A stretch of DNA of 64,000 nucleotides from positions 124,001 to 188,000 of the forward strand of contig NZ_BPQO01000006.1 in NCBI RefSeq assembly GCF_022179285.1, read 5' to 3'. Below are positions 47,092-54,199 of the stretch, one piece after another. Position 1 is the stretch's first letter, and the number at the start of each line of letters is the position of its first letter. Below the pieces are notes generated by a model. That model saw only the letters and a program-made list of their open reading frames with translations. It had not been told where the DNA came from and did not search any database. Both the position numbers and the translations under genes were made by a program. This DNA comes from Methylobacterium hispanicum. Lineage in GTDB: Bacteria > Pseudomonadota > Alphaproteobacteria > Rhizobiales > Beijerinckiaceae.

Positions 47092-48318
47092 ATGCGCCGT
47101 GTCGTCATCACCGGGATGGGCATCGTCTCGTCCATCGGCAACAACACGCAGGAAGTCCTCGCCTCCTTACGCGAGGCGCGCTCGGGGATCGCGCGCGACG
47201 CGTCGCAGGCGGCCCACGGCTTCCGCAGCCAGGTTTCGGGCGCCCCGAGCCTCGATCCCGAGGGCGTGGTCGATCGGCGCGCCATGCGCTTCCACGGCGG
47301 CGGCACCGCCTGGAACCACGTCGCCATGGAGCAGGCGATCCAGGACGCAGGTCTTGAGGCCGGCGACGTCTCGAACGACCGCACCGGCATCATCATGGGC
47401 TCGGGCGGCCCTTCGACCCGCACCATCGTCGAATCGGCCGCGATCGCGACCGAGAAGGGGCCCAAGCGCGTCGGGCCCTTCGCGGTGCCCAAGGCCATGT
47501 CCTCGACGGCGTCCGCGACGCTCGCGACGTGGTTCAAGATTCGCGGCGTGAACTACTCGATCTCTTCCGCCTGCGCGACGTCGAACCACTGCATCGGCAA
47601 CGCCGCCGAGATCATTCAGGCCGGCCGCCAGGACGTGATCTTCGCGGGCGGCTGCGAGGAGCTCGACTGGACCCTCTCGGTCCTGTTCGACGCCATGGGG
47701 GCGATGTCCGCGAAGTACAACGACACCCCGGCCCGGGCGTCCCGCGCCTACGATGCGGGCCGCGACGGATTCGTGATCGCGGGCGGTGCCGGCGTTCTGG
47801 TGCTGGAGGAGTACGAGCACGCGAAGGCCCGCGGCGCCCGTATCTACGGCGAGGTCGCGGGCTACGGCGCGACCTCGGACGGGCACGATATGGTTGCCCC
47901 CTCCGGCGAGGGCGCGGTCCGCTGCATGCAGCAGGCGATCTCGGGCCTGAAGGGCGCCAGGATCGACTACATCAACCCGCACGCCACCTCGACGCCGGTC
48001 GGCGACGACAAGGAGATCGAGGCGATCCGCGAGGTCTTCGGCCGCGGCGAGGCCTGCCCGCCGATCGCGGCGACGAAGTCGCTCACCGGCCACTCGCTGG
48101 GCGCCACGGGCGTCCAGGAGGCGATCTACTCACTGCTGATGATGAACAACGGCTTCATCTGCGAGAGCGCCCACATCGACGAGCTCGACCCGGCCTTCGC
48201 CGACATGCCGATCCTGCGCCAGCGGCGGGACGACGCGAAGCTCGGCCACGTCCTCTCGAACTCCTTCGGCTTCGGCGGCACCAACGCGACGCTGGTGCTG
48301 AAGCACGTCGACGCCTGA
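47092..48318 (+). CDS. fabB: 3-oxoacyl-ACP synthase I
   Basis: Elongates unsaturated acyl-ACPs. It is 408 aa with a thiolase fold. The active-site Cys is in [20 protein letters not shown], the first His in [19 protein letters not shown], and the second His in [20 protein letters not shown]: the Cys-His-His triad of [22 protein letters not shown] is the glycine-rich C-terminal loop. Pairing with fabA supports fabB rather than fabF. Confidence 0.96.
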   Translation: MRRVVITGMGIVSSIGNNTQEVLASLREARSGIARDASQAAHGFRSQVSGAPSLDPEGVVDRRAMRFHGGGTAWNHVAMEQAIQDAGLEAGDVSNDRTGIIMGSGGPSTRTIVESAAIATEKGPKRVGPFAVPKAMSSTASATLATWFKIRGVNYSISSACATSNHCIGNAAEIIQAGRQDVIFAGGCEELDWTLSVLFDAMGAMSAKYNDTPARASRAYDAGRDGFVIAGGAGVLVLEEYEHAKARGARIYGEVAGYGATSDGHDMVAPSGEGAVRCMQQAISGLKGARIDYINPHATSTPVGDDKEIEAIREVFGRGEACPPIAATKSLTGHSLGATGVQEAIYSLLMMNNGFICESAHIDELDPAFADMPILRQRRDDAKLGHVLSNSFGFGGTNATLVLKHVDA

Positions 48319-48358
48319 GGCCGCGACCCTTCGGCCATCGGCGGAATAATGCTGGCCC

Positions 48359-48383
48359 GGAACGTTTCTGTTCCGTAAACGCT
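48359..48383 (+). promoter_or_regulatory. Weak EcfG-type promoter candidate before the 38-aa ORF
   Basis: GGAAC (48359-48363), 16 bases, then CGCT (48380-48383). The EcfG consensus is GGAAC-N16/17-CGTT, so there is one mismatch. It is 29 bases before the start of the small ORF. GGAAC and GTTCC in the spacer also form a short palindrome, so chance or another role is possible. Confidence 0.3.
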
Positions 48384-48411
48384 GTCCTCGCACCTCTGCG
48401 GGAGACAGCGC

Positions 48412-48528
48412 GTGGTCCCCTTCCTCGTTGCCACATTGGGCGGGCTCGTTTTCGCGGGCGCCGCCATGGTCTTCGTCCGCCAGCGCCTGATCGAGGCGGC
48501 GCGCGAGGACACCCGCGGCTACTTCTGA
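48412..48528 (+). CDS. Small single-pass membrane protein (38 aa)
   Basis: A short reading frame from GTG 48412 to TGA 48526-48528. It encodes a hydrophobic segment VPFLVATLGGLVFAGAAMVF followed by a charged tail VRQRLIEAAREDTRGYF. The start follows GGGAGACAGCGC, a plausible ribosome site. The layout (short N-terminus, one helix, positively charged cytosolic tail) is that of a real small membrane protein rather than noise. It sits between fabB and the 163-bp repeat; no homology was recognised. Confidence 0.55.
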   Translation: MVPFLVATLGGLVFAGAAMVFVRQRLIEAAREDTRGYF

Positions 48529-48564
48529 GCGGCCACGCCGGGTCCCCGGCGGATGAAGCTCCCC

Positions 48565-48727
48565 TTTCCCGGACGCCTGGAACGGAGTGGAAGGTGATCC
48601 GGGATCCAGCAGGGGAAGTGCCGCGAAGCGGCTCGATCTCCAGCACCGCCATTGTGTTCGGACGCTTCGCGTCTCCTTGCGCTGGATCCCGGATCACCCT
48701 CCGCTGACGCTCCGGGCGTCCGGGAAA
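48565..48727. repeat. 163-bp imperfect palindromic element, copy 2
   Basis: Same length and termini (TTTCCCGGACGCC to GGCGTCCGGGAAA) as 14638-14800, but in reverse orientation. Conserved inner blocks include GGAAGGTGATCCGGGATCCA and GGATCCCGGATCACCCTCCG. The middle 60 bases differ more between copies. It occupies half of the 326-base gap between the small ORF and fabI, leaving about 127 bases for the fabI promoter. Confidence 0.88.
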
Positions 48728-48854
48728 GCGCCGGTGATGGTCGAGGCCGCCTCGCCCCAGCCCATTGGACAGCGCGAGGACCGGCGCGCTATGGCTCGGC
48801 CCTTCTACGGCGCCCCTTCGGGGGCCGATGCGGCACCAGGGACGAGCGGATCGC

Positions 48855-49685
48855 ATGACGGGATTGATGGCGGGCAAGCGCGGCCTGATTATGGGCGTTG
48901 CCAACGATCACTCGATCGCCTGGGGCATCGCCCGGATGCTCCACCAGCACGGCGCCCGCCTCGCCTTCACCTACCAGGGCGAGGCGCTTGGTCGCCGCGT
49001 CGGCCCGCTCGCCGCCAAGCTCGATTCCGACGTGGTGATTCCCTGCGACGTGGAGGATCTGGCCTCGGTGGACGCCGCCTTCGACCGCCTCGACGCGGCC
49101 TTCGACGGCGCGCTCGACTTCGTGGTCCACGCCATCGGCTTCTCCGACAAGGCGCAGCTCAAGGGCCGCTACCTCGACGTCACCACGCGCGACAACTTCG
49201 TGCGCACCATGACGATCTCGTGCTTCTCCTTCACGGAGATCGCCCAGCGGGCGGCCCGGCGCATGCGGAACGGCGGCTCGCTCCTCACGCTCACCTACGG
49301 CGGCTCGACCCGGGTCATGCCGAACTACAACGTGATGGGGGTCGCCAAGGCGGCGCTGGAGGCGTCCGTGCGCTACCTCGCCTCCGATCTCGGCCCGGAC
49401 GGCATCCGCGTCAACGCGCTCTCGGCGGGCCCGATGCGCACGCTCGCGGGCGCCGGCATCGCGGATGCCCGGCTGATGTTCAACCACCAGAAGGCGCACG
49501 CGCCGCTCCGGCGCACCGTGAGCCTGGACGACGTCGGCGGCTCGGCCCTCTACCTGCTCTCCAGCCTCTCGGGCGGCGTGACCGGCGAGATCCACTTCGT
49601 GGATTCGGGCTACAACATCATCTCGATGCCGCGGCCCGACGTGCTCCAGGCCCAGGACGAGGCCGGCGTCGTCGGCGACGCCTGA
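48855..49685 (+). CDS. fabI: Enoyl-ACP reductase (NADH)
   Basis: Last reductive step of each fatty-acid elongation cycle. It is 276 aa, SDR. N-terminal GKRGLIMGVANDHSIAWGIA is the FabI-specific NAD loop. The catalytic Tyr and Lys are in MPNYNVMGVAKAALEASVRY (Y-x6-K), and FSDKAQLKGRYLDVTTRDNF lies by the substrate site. ATG 48855 (MTGLMAGKRG) is the family start; 90 upstream in-frame bases are unconserved. It completes the irr/fabA/fabB/fabI cluster, separated from fabB by the 163-bp repeat. Confidence 0.96.
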   Translation: MTGLMAGKRGLIMGVANDHSIAWGIARMLHQHGARLAFTYQGEALGRRVGPLAAKLDSDVVIPCDVEDLASVDAAFDRLDAAFDGALDFVVHAIGFSDKAQLKGRYLDVTTRDNFVRTMTISCFSFTEIAQRAARRMRNGGSLLTLTYGGSTRVMPNYNVMGVAKAALEASVRYLASDLGPDGIRVNALSAGPMRTLAGAGIADARLMFNHQKAHAPLRRTVSLDDVGGSALYLLSSLSGGVTGEIHFVDSGYNIISMPRPDVLQAQDEAGVVGDA

Positions 49686-49690
49686 GGCGC

Positions 49691-49924
49691 TCAGTACGGG
49701 ATGCGGCCGGGCGGCAGGAATTCGGGCTCGGCGGGGGCTCCGCCGCGCGGCCGGCGCGCCCGCACCACCCGGCGCTCGCGCCGTTCCACGAGGTGCGGCG
49801 GGGGCGGCTCGGAGGGGTAGTTCGAGGCGAAGGGATTCCGCGGCACCCCTTGCGCCCGCGCCGCCGGCGCGGCGAGGCCGAGGGTGGAGGCGGTCAGGAT
49901 CGTGAGGGAGAGCAGGATGCGCAT
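49691..49924 (-). CDS. Small secreted hypothetical protein
   Basis: A 77-aa protein. Signal peptide MRILLSLTILTASTLGLAAP with likely cleavage at ARA. The mature part is Pro/Arg-rich (PSEPPPPHLVERRERRVVRA) and probably disordered. ATG 49924 has a perfect AGGAGG site on the minus strand. Convergent with fabI (5-base gap). No family recognised. Confidence 0.65.
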   Translation of the reverse strand: MRILLSLTILTASTLGLAAPAARAQGVPRNPFASNYPSEPPPPHLVERRERRVVRARRPRGGAPAEPEFLPPGRIPY

Positions 49925-49971
49925 GCGCGCCTCCTGAGACCGCAATCGTGACGCCAGTAGGGTGAGCGCCC

Positions 49972-50199
49972 ATGGAACCGCACCGGTTCGAGCAGGACGG
50001 CGAGGCGTACGAGGTCCGCTTCGAGCGCGTGGACGGGGCTTGGGTCGCCCATATCCGGCGCGTCGCGGACGACGCTTTGCGCAGCCTCGCCTTCCCGGAC
50101 GGCGTCGGCTACGCCGCCGACGATGTCCGCGGCTCGCTCATCGCGGGCTGCGAGGCCGCCGCCGCAAGCTTCGCGGACGGCCCGCCGACCCGCCACTGA
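49972..50199 (+). CDS. Hypothetical protein
   Basis: A 75-aa soluble protein: MEPHRFEQDGEAYEVRFERV, then AWVAHIRRVADDALRSLAFP. It has an alternating beta pattern and a short Ala-rich helix. It begins 47 bases from the divergent secreted-protein gene. The ATG lacks a strong site (GGTGAGCGCC). Function unknown; coding is supported by the amphipathic pattern and uninterrupted length. Confidence 0.55.
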   Translation: MEPHRFEQDGEAYEVRFERVDGAWVAHIRRVADDALRSLAFPDGVGYAADDVRGSLIAGCEAAAASFADGPPTRH

Positions 50200-50225
50200 G
50201 GAACCGCCCCCGGATCTCCCGTGTT
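50200..50225 (+). promoter_or_regulatory. Weak EcfG-type promoter candidate before the DUF2188-like gene
   Basis: GGAAC (50200-50204), 17 bases, TGTT (50222-50225): one mismatch to GGAAC-N16/17-CGTT. It is 36 bases upstream of the next start. It overlaps the end of the previous gene, so it may be fortuitous. Confidence 0.3.
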
Positions 50226-50260
50226 CGCGCTCCAACGATGACACGCGTCGAGGAGCATTC

Positions 50261-50500
50261 ATGACCGAGGTGACCTACCACATCGTCGAGCACGACGGCG
50301 GCTTCGCCTACAAGGTCGGCGACGTGTTCTCCGAGACCTTTCCGAGCCGGGACGCGGCGCTGCAGGCGGCACAGGCCGCCGCGGCCGAGCAGCAGGTGCC
50401 GGGCTCGACCGAGGGCATCCGCTACCAGGATGGGGCGGGCAGCTGGCACGACGAGACCGCGCGCGGCAACGACCGCCCGGTGACGAAGGTCGAGGGCTGA
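50261..50500 (+). CDS. DUF2188-like protein
   Basis: A 79-aa soluble protein: VTYHIVEHDGGFAYKVGDVF, then FPSRDAALQAAQAAAAEQQV and IRYQDGAGSWHDE. The pattern (beta hairpin, helix, strand with W) matches DUF2188-like domains whose function is unknown. The ATG has an AGGAG site. Small proteins of this class are frequent in alphaproteobacterial stress regulons; the weak EcfG-like motif upstream is compatible but not proof. Confidence 0.72.
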   Translation: MTEVTYHIVEHDGGFAYKVGDVFSETFPSRDAALQAAQAAAAEQQVPGSTEGIRYQDGAGSWHDETARGNDRPVTKVEG

Positions 50501-50528
50501 CGACGGACCGGGGAGGCTTCGGAGCACG

Positions 50529-52073
50529 ATGGCGCGTCGAAAGGCTCGGGCGGCGGAGACGGAGGCCGCCCCGGAATCGGACGGCCCGGCGCCCGAGGCT
50601 TCGGCGAGGTCCGCGCCCGCGCCGACGCGTCTTCCCAAGGGCGCGCGGCGCACCACGCCATCGGCCGAGACCCTGGCCGCCCTCGATCGGGACCGGCTGA
50701 TCGGCCTCGTCCTCGACGAGACCCGGCGCAACCCGGCCTTCCGCAAGCTGGTGAGCGCGGCGCTCGCCGCCCGGCAGGGGCCGGACGCCGTCGCGCGGAT
50801 CGTCGATCGCAGGCTCGCCGCCCTGGAGGGCGCGCGCGGCTACATCGACTGGCAGAAGGGCCGCGCCTTCGCGCTCGACCTCGACGCCACCGTCTCGGTG
50901 ATCCTGAACGAGCTGCGCCCGCTCGACGGCGAGGCCGCCCTGGAGCGGCTCCTGCGCTTCCTCGGCGGCGCCGAGAGCGTGTTCGCCCGGGTCGATGACG
51001 GGGCCGGCACCGTGCAGGGCGTCTACGACCGGGCCGCGGAGGCGGCCGTCGAGATCGGCGCCGCGCTGCCCTCCGGGACGGCCGCGCGCTTCGCGAGCGG
51101 GTTGCTCCCGCGTGTGCTCGCCGATCCGACCGGCGCGCTCACCGTGCTCCTGCGCGGATTGGTCGGTCGGCTCGATCCGGAGGCGCTGGCGCCGCTGGAC
51201 GCAGAGGTGGCGGGGCTGGTGGCGGAGCCGGGCAAGAGGACGGGCCGCCGCGAGACGGAGACGCTGCAGAGGCTCCGGCGGCTCGTGCTGCTGCGCCTGC
51301 GCCAGGACATCGCCGAGCGCCGCGGCGACGTCGACGCCTTCATCGCCTTCGAGCTGGAGGCGATGCCGGGCTCGCCGGACCGGCTCGACATCGCGACGCG
51401 CCTGCTCCGGGCCGACCGTCCCGCGGAGGCGCTCGACTGGCTGCGCCGGGAGACCCCCCAGCCGCTCACCCGCGCCGACCTGATCGCAGGCCTCGACGAG
51501 ATGGCGATGGAGCGCGAGCGGGCGGTTCTGGAGATCCGGGCGCTCGACGCCCTGGGGCGGGACACGGAGGCGCAGGACCTGCGCTGGCGGGGCTTCGCGG
51601 CGCGCCTCGACGCGGAGATGCTGCGGGCCTACCTCGCCAAGCTGCCGGATTTCGAGGACGACGAGGCCCTGCGGCGCGCCTTCGCGGTCGTGGAAGCCTT
51701 TCCCGACCCGCACCGCGCGCTCGGCTTCCTGGTGCGCTGGCCGGACCTCGACCGGGCGGCCCGGCTGGTGACCGGGCGGCCCGGGATCTGGGAGGGCGAG
51801 CGCTACACCATCCTGGCCCCGGCCGCCGACGCCCTGGCGCAGGCTCATCCGCCGGCCGCGACGATCCTCTACCGGGCGCTCATCGACGACATCCTGGGTC
51901 GCGGGCGCAGCCAGGCCTACACGCACGCCGCCGCCTACCTCTCGGAACTCGACCGGCTCGCCGAGCGCGCCGATCTCGGCGGCGCGGAGCCGGACCCGGC
52001 GGAGTACCGGGCCGGGCTGAGGCGCCGGCACGGGCGCAAGTACGGCTTCTGGGATCTGGTCGAGGGCGCCTGA
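50529..52073 (+). CDS. DUF6880-family protein
   Basis: A 514-aa cytosolic helical protein. A disordered Ala/Glu/Pro N-terminus (to about 45) precedes a repeat-rich domain: RLIGLVLDETRRNPAFRKLV, GYIDWQKGRAFALDLDATVS and VFARVDDGAGTVQGVYDRAA match the DUF6880 pattern. Later helices resemble TPR/HEAT units (DWLRRETPQPLTRADLIAGL). Starts 28 bases after the previous gene. Role unknown. Related proteins sit beside SWIM zinc-finger proteins elsewhere; that partner is not visible here. Confidence 0.75.
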   Translation: MARRKARAAETEAAPESDGPAPEASARSAPAPTRLPKGARRTTPSAETLAALDRDRLIGLVLDETRRNPAFRKLVSAALAARQGPDAVARIVDRRLAALEGARGYIDWQKGRAFALDLDATVSVILNELRPLDGEAALERLLRFLGGAESVFARVDDGAGTVQGVYDRAAEAAVEIGAALPSGTAARFASGLLPRVLADPTGALTVLLRGLVGRLDPEALAPLDAEVAGLVAEPGKRTGRRETETLQRLRRLVLLRLRQDIAERRGDVDAFIAFELEAMPGSPDRLDIATRLLRADRPAEALDWLRRETPQPLTRADLIAGLDEMAMERERAVLEIRALDALGRDTEAQDLRWRGFAARLDAEMLRAYLAKLPDFEDDEALRRAFAVVEAFPDPHRALGFLVRWPDLDRAARLVTGRPGIWEGERYTILAPAADALAQAHPPAATILYRALIDDILGRGRSQAYTHAAAYLSELDRLAERADLGGAEPDPAEYRAGLRRRHGRKYGFWDLVEGA

Positions 52074-52091
52074 GCCCGCGGGGCGGCCCCC

Positions 52092-52451
52092 TCAGTCCTG
52101 CTCGATCGCATCGACCCGGTCCGGGTAGAAGGCCAGATGACCGCGGATCGCCGCCACGGCGGGGAACGGGTCCTCGTAGCTCCAGACCGCGTCGCCGCGC
52201 TGCGCGTCGCCGGCCCGCAGGTCGTAGTAGCTCGCATCGCCCTTGTAGGGGCAGTGGCTGCGCCGGGCCGAGGGCGTGAAGTGCTCCAGCCGCGCGTCCG
52301 CCCGCGGAATGTAGAGCACCGGCAGGTAGCCGCCCTCCTGCAGGCTCAGGGCGGCGCGCGTCTCGGCCACGACCGCGCCGTTCAGCACGACCCGGATGCG
52401 GCCCGGATGCGGCAGGATGGCGATCGGGTGGTCCGGGCCGGGCTGCTTCAT
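52092..52451 (-). CDS. DUF427-domain protein
   Basis: A 119-aa protein. VRVVLNGAVVAETRAALSLQ-type start, YIPRADARLEHFTPSARRSH and CPYKGDASYYDLRAGDAQRG match DUF427, a small beta-barrel of unknown function. The stop region overlaps nothing, while its start overlaps the stop of the methyltransferase by 4 bases, indicating translational coupling. Confidence 0.88.
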   Translation of the reverse strand: MKQPGPDHPIAILPHPGRIRVVLNGAVVAETRAALSLQEGGYLPVLYIPRADARLEHFTPSARRSHCPYKGDASYYDLRAGDAQRGDAVWSYEDPFPAVAAIRGHLAFYPDRVDAIEQD

Positions 52452-53365
52452 CGCGTGCTCCTCTCGTCGGGCATGGTCTCGGGTGTGATCTCCTGCGTGC
52501 CGAGCGCGTCGGCGAGCCGCGCCTGGGCGCTTCCCGGCCGCAGAGGCTTCTGCTGGCTCTCGTGCGGGGCCCAGCCGGAGAGCCAGAGCAGCTCGAAGGT
52601 CGCCCGCACCCGGCCGTCCGGGTCGGCGAAGCGCGTCGCGTAGATCTCGGCCGCCCGGAGCAGGGTGTCGCGCCGCAGGGGCGTGCGTCGGCGCTCGCCG
52701 AGCGCGTTGGTCAGCCCCATGGCCCGCAGGTCGCGCATCAGCCCGAACGGGTCGGCGTAGCGCACGGTCACCGTCTCGCTGTCCACCACCGGCAGGGCGA
52801 AACCCGCCCGCTGCAGCAGGCCGCCGACCTCGCGCACCGCCGCGAACGGGGCGACGCGGGGGCTGATGCCGCCCTCCATCTCGCTCTCGGCCGCGGCGAA
52901 GCTCTGGCGCAGCTCCGTCAGCGTCGCCCCGCCGAGCAGGCAGCCGAGGAACAACCCGTCGGGCTTCAGGGCGCGCCGCACCTGCACCAGGGTGCCGGGC
53001 AGGTCGTTCACCCCCTGGAGGGCGAGCAACGACACCGCGAGGTCGAGGCTGGCCGCCGCCACGGGCAGCGCCTCCGGATCGGCGACGGCGCCCGCGATGC
53101 CGGGTTCGGGCGCTTCCGGCAGCGGTGCGAGGCGCAGGATCCGGCCGCCGTCGATGCGCCGCGCGAGGATCCGCGCCGCGGCCGGGGTCGGCGTCCCGAG
53201 ATCGAGCGCGCTGGAAAAGCTCCGCAGGACCGTGCCCAGCCGGTCGTCGAGATCCTCCGCCGCGCGGGCGAGCAGGAAGTCGGCGTAGCCGCCTGCGCGG
53301 CCGTTCGCGTGCGCCCGGGCGAGGCGTCGGCGGGCGAGGGCGGTGTCGAAGAGGGGCGTGTCCAT
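52448..53365 (-). CDS. NDUFAF5-like methyltransferase
   Basis: A 305-aa class I SAM methyltransferase. It resembles the NDUFAF5 / BioC-like family: PLFDTALARRRLARAHANGR, SALDLGTPTPAAARIL (degenerate motif I), LDLAVSLLALQGVNDLPGTL and VTVRYADPFGLMRDLRAMGL. In mitochondria this family hydroxylates or methylates a complex I subunit. Together with the NDUFA9-like gene 12 kb away, it fits a respiratory complex I support function. Upstream of and coupled to the DUF427 gene. Confidence 0.85.
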   Translation of the reverse strand: MDTPLFDTALARRRLARAHANGRAGGYADFLLARAAEDLDDRLGTVLRSFSSALDLGTPTPAAARILARRIDGGRILRLAPLPEAPEPGIAGAVADPEALPVAAASLDLAVSLLALQGVNDLPGTLVQVRRALKPDGLFLGCLLGGATLTELRQSFAAAESEMEGGISPRVAPFAAVREVGGLLQRAGFALPVVDSETVTVRYADPFGLMRDLRAMGLTNALGERRRTPLRRDTLLRAAEIYATRFADPDGRVRATFELLWLSGWAPHESQQKPLRPGSAQARLADALGTQEITPETMPDERSTR

Positions 53366-53486
53366 GCGCCGCCTAGATGGCGCCCGCGAGGCCCCGGCGC
53401 CAGCGTCCGCCGCCGCGCCGCGGGCATGGCTCAGCGCGGACGCCTGCGCGCGGCCCTGCGCGGGTGCTTCACACCTGCGCGAGCCC

Positions 53487-53512
53487 GGAACGCGGGATTA
53501 CGGCGGGCCGTT
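53487..53512 (+). promoter_or_regulatory. Perfect EcfG-type promoter
   Basis: GGAAC (53487-53491), 17-base spacer, CGTT (53509-53512). This exactly matches the alphaproteobacterial general-stress consensus GGAAC-N16/17-CGTT. It is 30 bases upstream of the ATG of the small glycine-zipper protein, with a TAGGTAGGAG ribosome site in between. It strongly suggests control by an EcfG sigma such as the one encoded at 20.4 kb. Confidence 0.75.
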
Positions 53513-53541
53513 CTTCGTGCCACGGTAGGTAGGAGAACACC

Positions 53542-53778
53542 ATGATGACGCGCATCCTCGTCGGCGCCCTCGCGCTCACGGCACTCGCCTGGACCGGGGC
53601 CGCCGAGGCCAAGGGCTGCATCAAGGGCGCCGTGGTCGGCGGCGTCGCCGGCCACTATGCCGGCCATCACGGTCTCCTCGGGGCCGCCGCCGGCTGCGCG
53701 GTCGGCCGCCACCGCGCCAACAAGCAGGCGCGCCAGGACAGCGAGGCCACGGGTCAGGCGCAGCCCGCCGGGCGCTGA
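53542..53778 (+). CDS. Small secreted glycine-zipper protein
   Basis: A 78-aa exported protein. Signal peptide MMTRILVGALALTALAWTGA followed by AEAKG. The mature part has a YMGG/glycine-zipper-like core KGAVVGGVAGHYAGHHGLLG and AAAGCAVGRHRANKQARQ, able to insert in or associate with membranes. It has an EcfG-type promoter and a GGTAGGAG site. It is likely a stress-induced envelope protein. Confidence 0.75.
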   Translation: MMTRILVGALALTALAWTGAAEAKGCIKGAVVGGVAGHYAGHHGLLGAAAGCAVGRHRANKQARQDSEATGQAQPAGR

Positions 53779-53857
53779 GGCGAAACTGCGCGGTAATGCT
53801 GCCGGTTGCCGTTTCATCGGGGTCGGCAGCCGGCCCGCAGCAGGACATTTCGCACCG

Positions 53858-54181
53858 ATGCGACCTTCCGCACGCTCGCCGTTCCGCCGCCGCCTCGCGG
53901 CCTCGGCCGCGCTCGCCGTCCTCGTCCCCGCCGCGGCCTGTGCGCAGGGCGTCGGCTTCGCCACCGGCCTGCCCGGCCGCGACCCGGCGGGCGAGGACGC
54001 GATCGGCTGGGGGCCGGCCTACCGGCCCGAGACCAGCTTCTCACAGCCCGGTACGCCGCCGACGCCGGGCGACTATGCGGGCGCCGCCTACCGGGCGCGG
54101 ACCGGCCGCGGCGTCTACGACCGGCCGGTCCGCGAACGGATCGAGCGGGCTCCGCAGCGGCGTCGTCACCGCGACTGGTGA
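53858..54181 (+). CDS. Secreted Pro/Arg-rich hypothetical protein
   Basis: A 107-aa protein with signal peptide RRRLAASAALAVLVPAAACA. The mature part is Gly/Pro/Arg/Tyr-rich (GWGPAYRPETSFSQPGTPPT, then APQRRRHRDW) and probably disordered. ATG 53858 is chosen because the signal begins there; an in-frame ATG at 53657 overlaps the preceding gene. Convergent with the restriction-modification gene (18-base gap). No family recognised. Confidence 0.6.
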   Translation: MRPSARSPFRRRLAASAALAVLVPAAACAQGVGFATGLPGRDPAGEDAIGWGPAYRPETSFSQPGTPPTPGDYAGAAYRARTGRGVYDRPVRERIERAPQRRRHRDW

Positions 54182-54199
54182 GCGGCCCCGGGACAAGCC

